Source: Epiperipatus broadwayi (taxonomy: Eukaryota > Onychophora > Udeonychophora > Euonychophora > Peripatidae). Taken from it: DNA of 64,000 bases. Position 1 is the first letter of the stretch. The number at the start of each line of letters is the position of its first letter. Under the pieces are notes generated by a model. That model was given only the letters and a program-made list of their open reading frames with translations, was not told where the DNA came from and did not search any database. The stretch covers positions 930,001 through 994,000 of the forward strand of contig JAQFVV010006425.1 in NCBI GenBank assembly GCA_028023455.1, given 5' to 3'. Shown here piece by piece: positions 62,724-64,000 of the stretch. The position numbers were made by a program, and so were the translations under genes.

Positions 62724-62817
62724 AACTTTTACTATCTATATTATATATATATATATATTTAAGATCATCTAACTTTTACTATCTATATTATATATATATA
62801 TATATTTAAGATCATCT
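62724..62817. repeat. Perfect 47-bp tandem duplication with (AT)n core
   Basis: The unit AACTTTTACTATCTATATTA plus an AT run and TTTAAGATCATCT is repeated once, at 62724 and 62771, with no visible difference. Confidence 0.85.
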
Positions 62818-62905
62818 CTCTTTTTCACATTTATGTGGTTATGTATATTGTCAGTATAAGATGGAGTAGATAGCTGAAGGCAGTCTAAAAGTATGTGTTC
62901 AAATC
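62818..62905 (+). repeat. Third copy of the 47-kb dispersed repeat
   Basis: TTTTCACATTTATGTGGTTA, then AAGATGGAGTAGATAG, then AGTATGTGTTCAAATCCC follow the same order as 47680-47765. The end again looks B box-like (GTTCAAATCCC). Confidence 0.5.
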
Positions 62906-64000
62906 CCATCTAATTTCATCTAAATATCAGTATATACATTATACTTGTATTCAAATATTACTTATATTAAGTTAAAAAAAACTTATAAAAATAAAAAGTG
63001 CCCAAATTTTTAGAAGAGAATGCAAACAGTTAGCTTTTCCCTCATCTCCTCTTTAATTTACAGAAAACCTACTACTCATCATTTTTTACAAGTGGAGGAT
63101 AAAAATATATATGGAAACAGAACATATTATTAGAAATAAAAATCATAGATAAAAGCAATACACTATATATAAAATTATAACAATCACTTCTATATAGGAG
63201 AAATTATTAAGAACATTAAATTAAACCCTAATATATTTTATATACTGTGCTTTTTTCAAAGGCAAATGCAATTGCTTCTTTTGTTTGAGTGCAACACTTG
63301 CTTACAATCAGAGTGCTCAGCTTAAAAATGCATTATTCCTATATTTAACTTAATATTTTTCATATAAAAAAAATCATTCATTGCATACAGTTTATTACAT
63401 TTCAGTGATAAAATGTTCATAGTTCTTAAAAAAACTTTGTAATACTTATTACCCACTAAAATACAAGTAGAGTATAACTGTGTTTTTATAATTCAAGATA
63501 TTTCACATCTATTATTAGGCAAAATATGCAAGTATATATAATTTTCAATAATAAATAAATTACAAAAACATGCTTTCAGTTCCTTTAACATAAACTTTTT
63601 CAACTGCATGCAATATTGAAATAAATACATTAATTATCATGGTGTTTATTTTTAACATTACATAAGTGAAGCATGCTTCTGCAATTTATTTATTATTTAA
63701 TGTTGCAAAGCTAAATTATAACACATTTTTTATTTATTTATTATACACCTGGGTCTCATTTTATGTGGTAGATAGATTCCACAGAAAACCCGCATTTAAA
63801 AAAAATCGCACAAAAATAGACTTAACTTACCTTGAAAAATGGGGAATAGTTTCTGTCATTTTCAGAATTCGCATAAAAGCAAAGCAACAATAAAAAATTA
63901 CTTTAAAATTTGCAATTAAAAAAATAAGCAAATAAAGTATGACTAATAAAAAAACTTAAATATTTGAAAAAAATTAATACAAGACAAACTTTTTTAATTT
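62906..64000. other. AT-rich noncoding stretch to the window end
   Basis: No gene recognised. The 75-codon frame at 63666-63893 has no motif. Confidence 0.4.

Overview
This is a window of AT-rich (by eye well over 65% A+T) eukaryotic, most likely invertebrate metazoan, nuclear DNA. Apart from retroelement ORFs I find no convincing host protein-coding exon, rRNA, functional tRNA or CRISPR. The evidence for an animal genome is the repeat complement: APE-type non-LTR retrotransposons (RTE-like, Jockey/CR1-like and Tx1/L1-like), a Ty3/gypsy-type LTR element, a Penelope-like relic with a GIY-YIG domain, a short tRNA-derived SINE, and fold-back/MITE-like elements. I cannot name the species.

Layout. 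0-8 kb: noncoding DNA with an RTE relic (690-1215), two SINEs, two fold-back structures (1562-2256 and 2439-2840) and a LINE C-terminal scrap (4900-5180). 8.6-16 kb: one minus-strand LTR retrotransposon with about 2.18-kb LTRs, a decayed gag and no recognisable pol. 17.2-19.1 kb: Penelope-like GIY-YIG relic, 5'-truncated RTE copy, SINE. 20.3-30.3 kb: a nested cluster in which three separate non-LTR insertions are all bounded by long (TAA)n arrays: a 3' fragment (20403-20631), a nearly complete Jockey/CR1-like element on the minus strand (20761-24036), and a nearly intact 5.75-kb Tx1/L1-like element (24175-29927) with zinc-knuckle ORF1, APE endonuclease and a YMDD reverse transcriptase, ending in about 135 TAA units. 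30.8-43 kb: terminal-inverted-repeat and hairpin elements, two short RTE 3' fragments, and a decayed older relative of the Tx1-like element (40155-43168). 45-64 kb: a roughly 112-bp tandem repeat, several inverted repeats, a 5'-truncated RTE copy (50652-53213), a complete-length RTE copy (57925-about 61200) disabled by three single-base frameshifts, and dispersed low-copy repeats.

How it fits together. The most interesting signal is the (TAA)n cluster. The Tx1-like family makes TAA tails, and copies of it and of another LINE sit inside TAA arrays. This suggests a self-reinforcing landing pad: each insertion leaves a fresh TAA tail that can take the next one. The RTE family is the most numerous (seven recognisable pieces). 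Comparing copies locates each frame-breaking indel of the longest one. All positions were read by eye, so boundaries are good to a few bases at best for repeats and tens of bases for relics.
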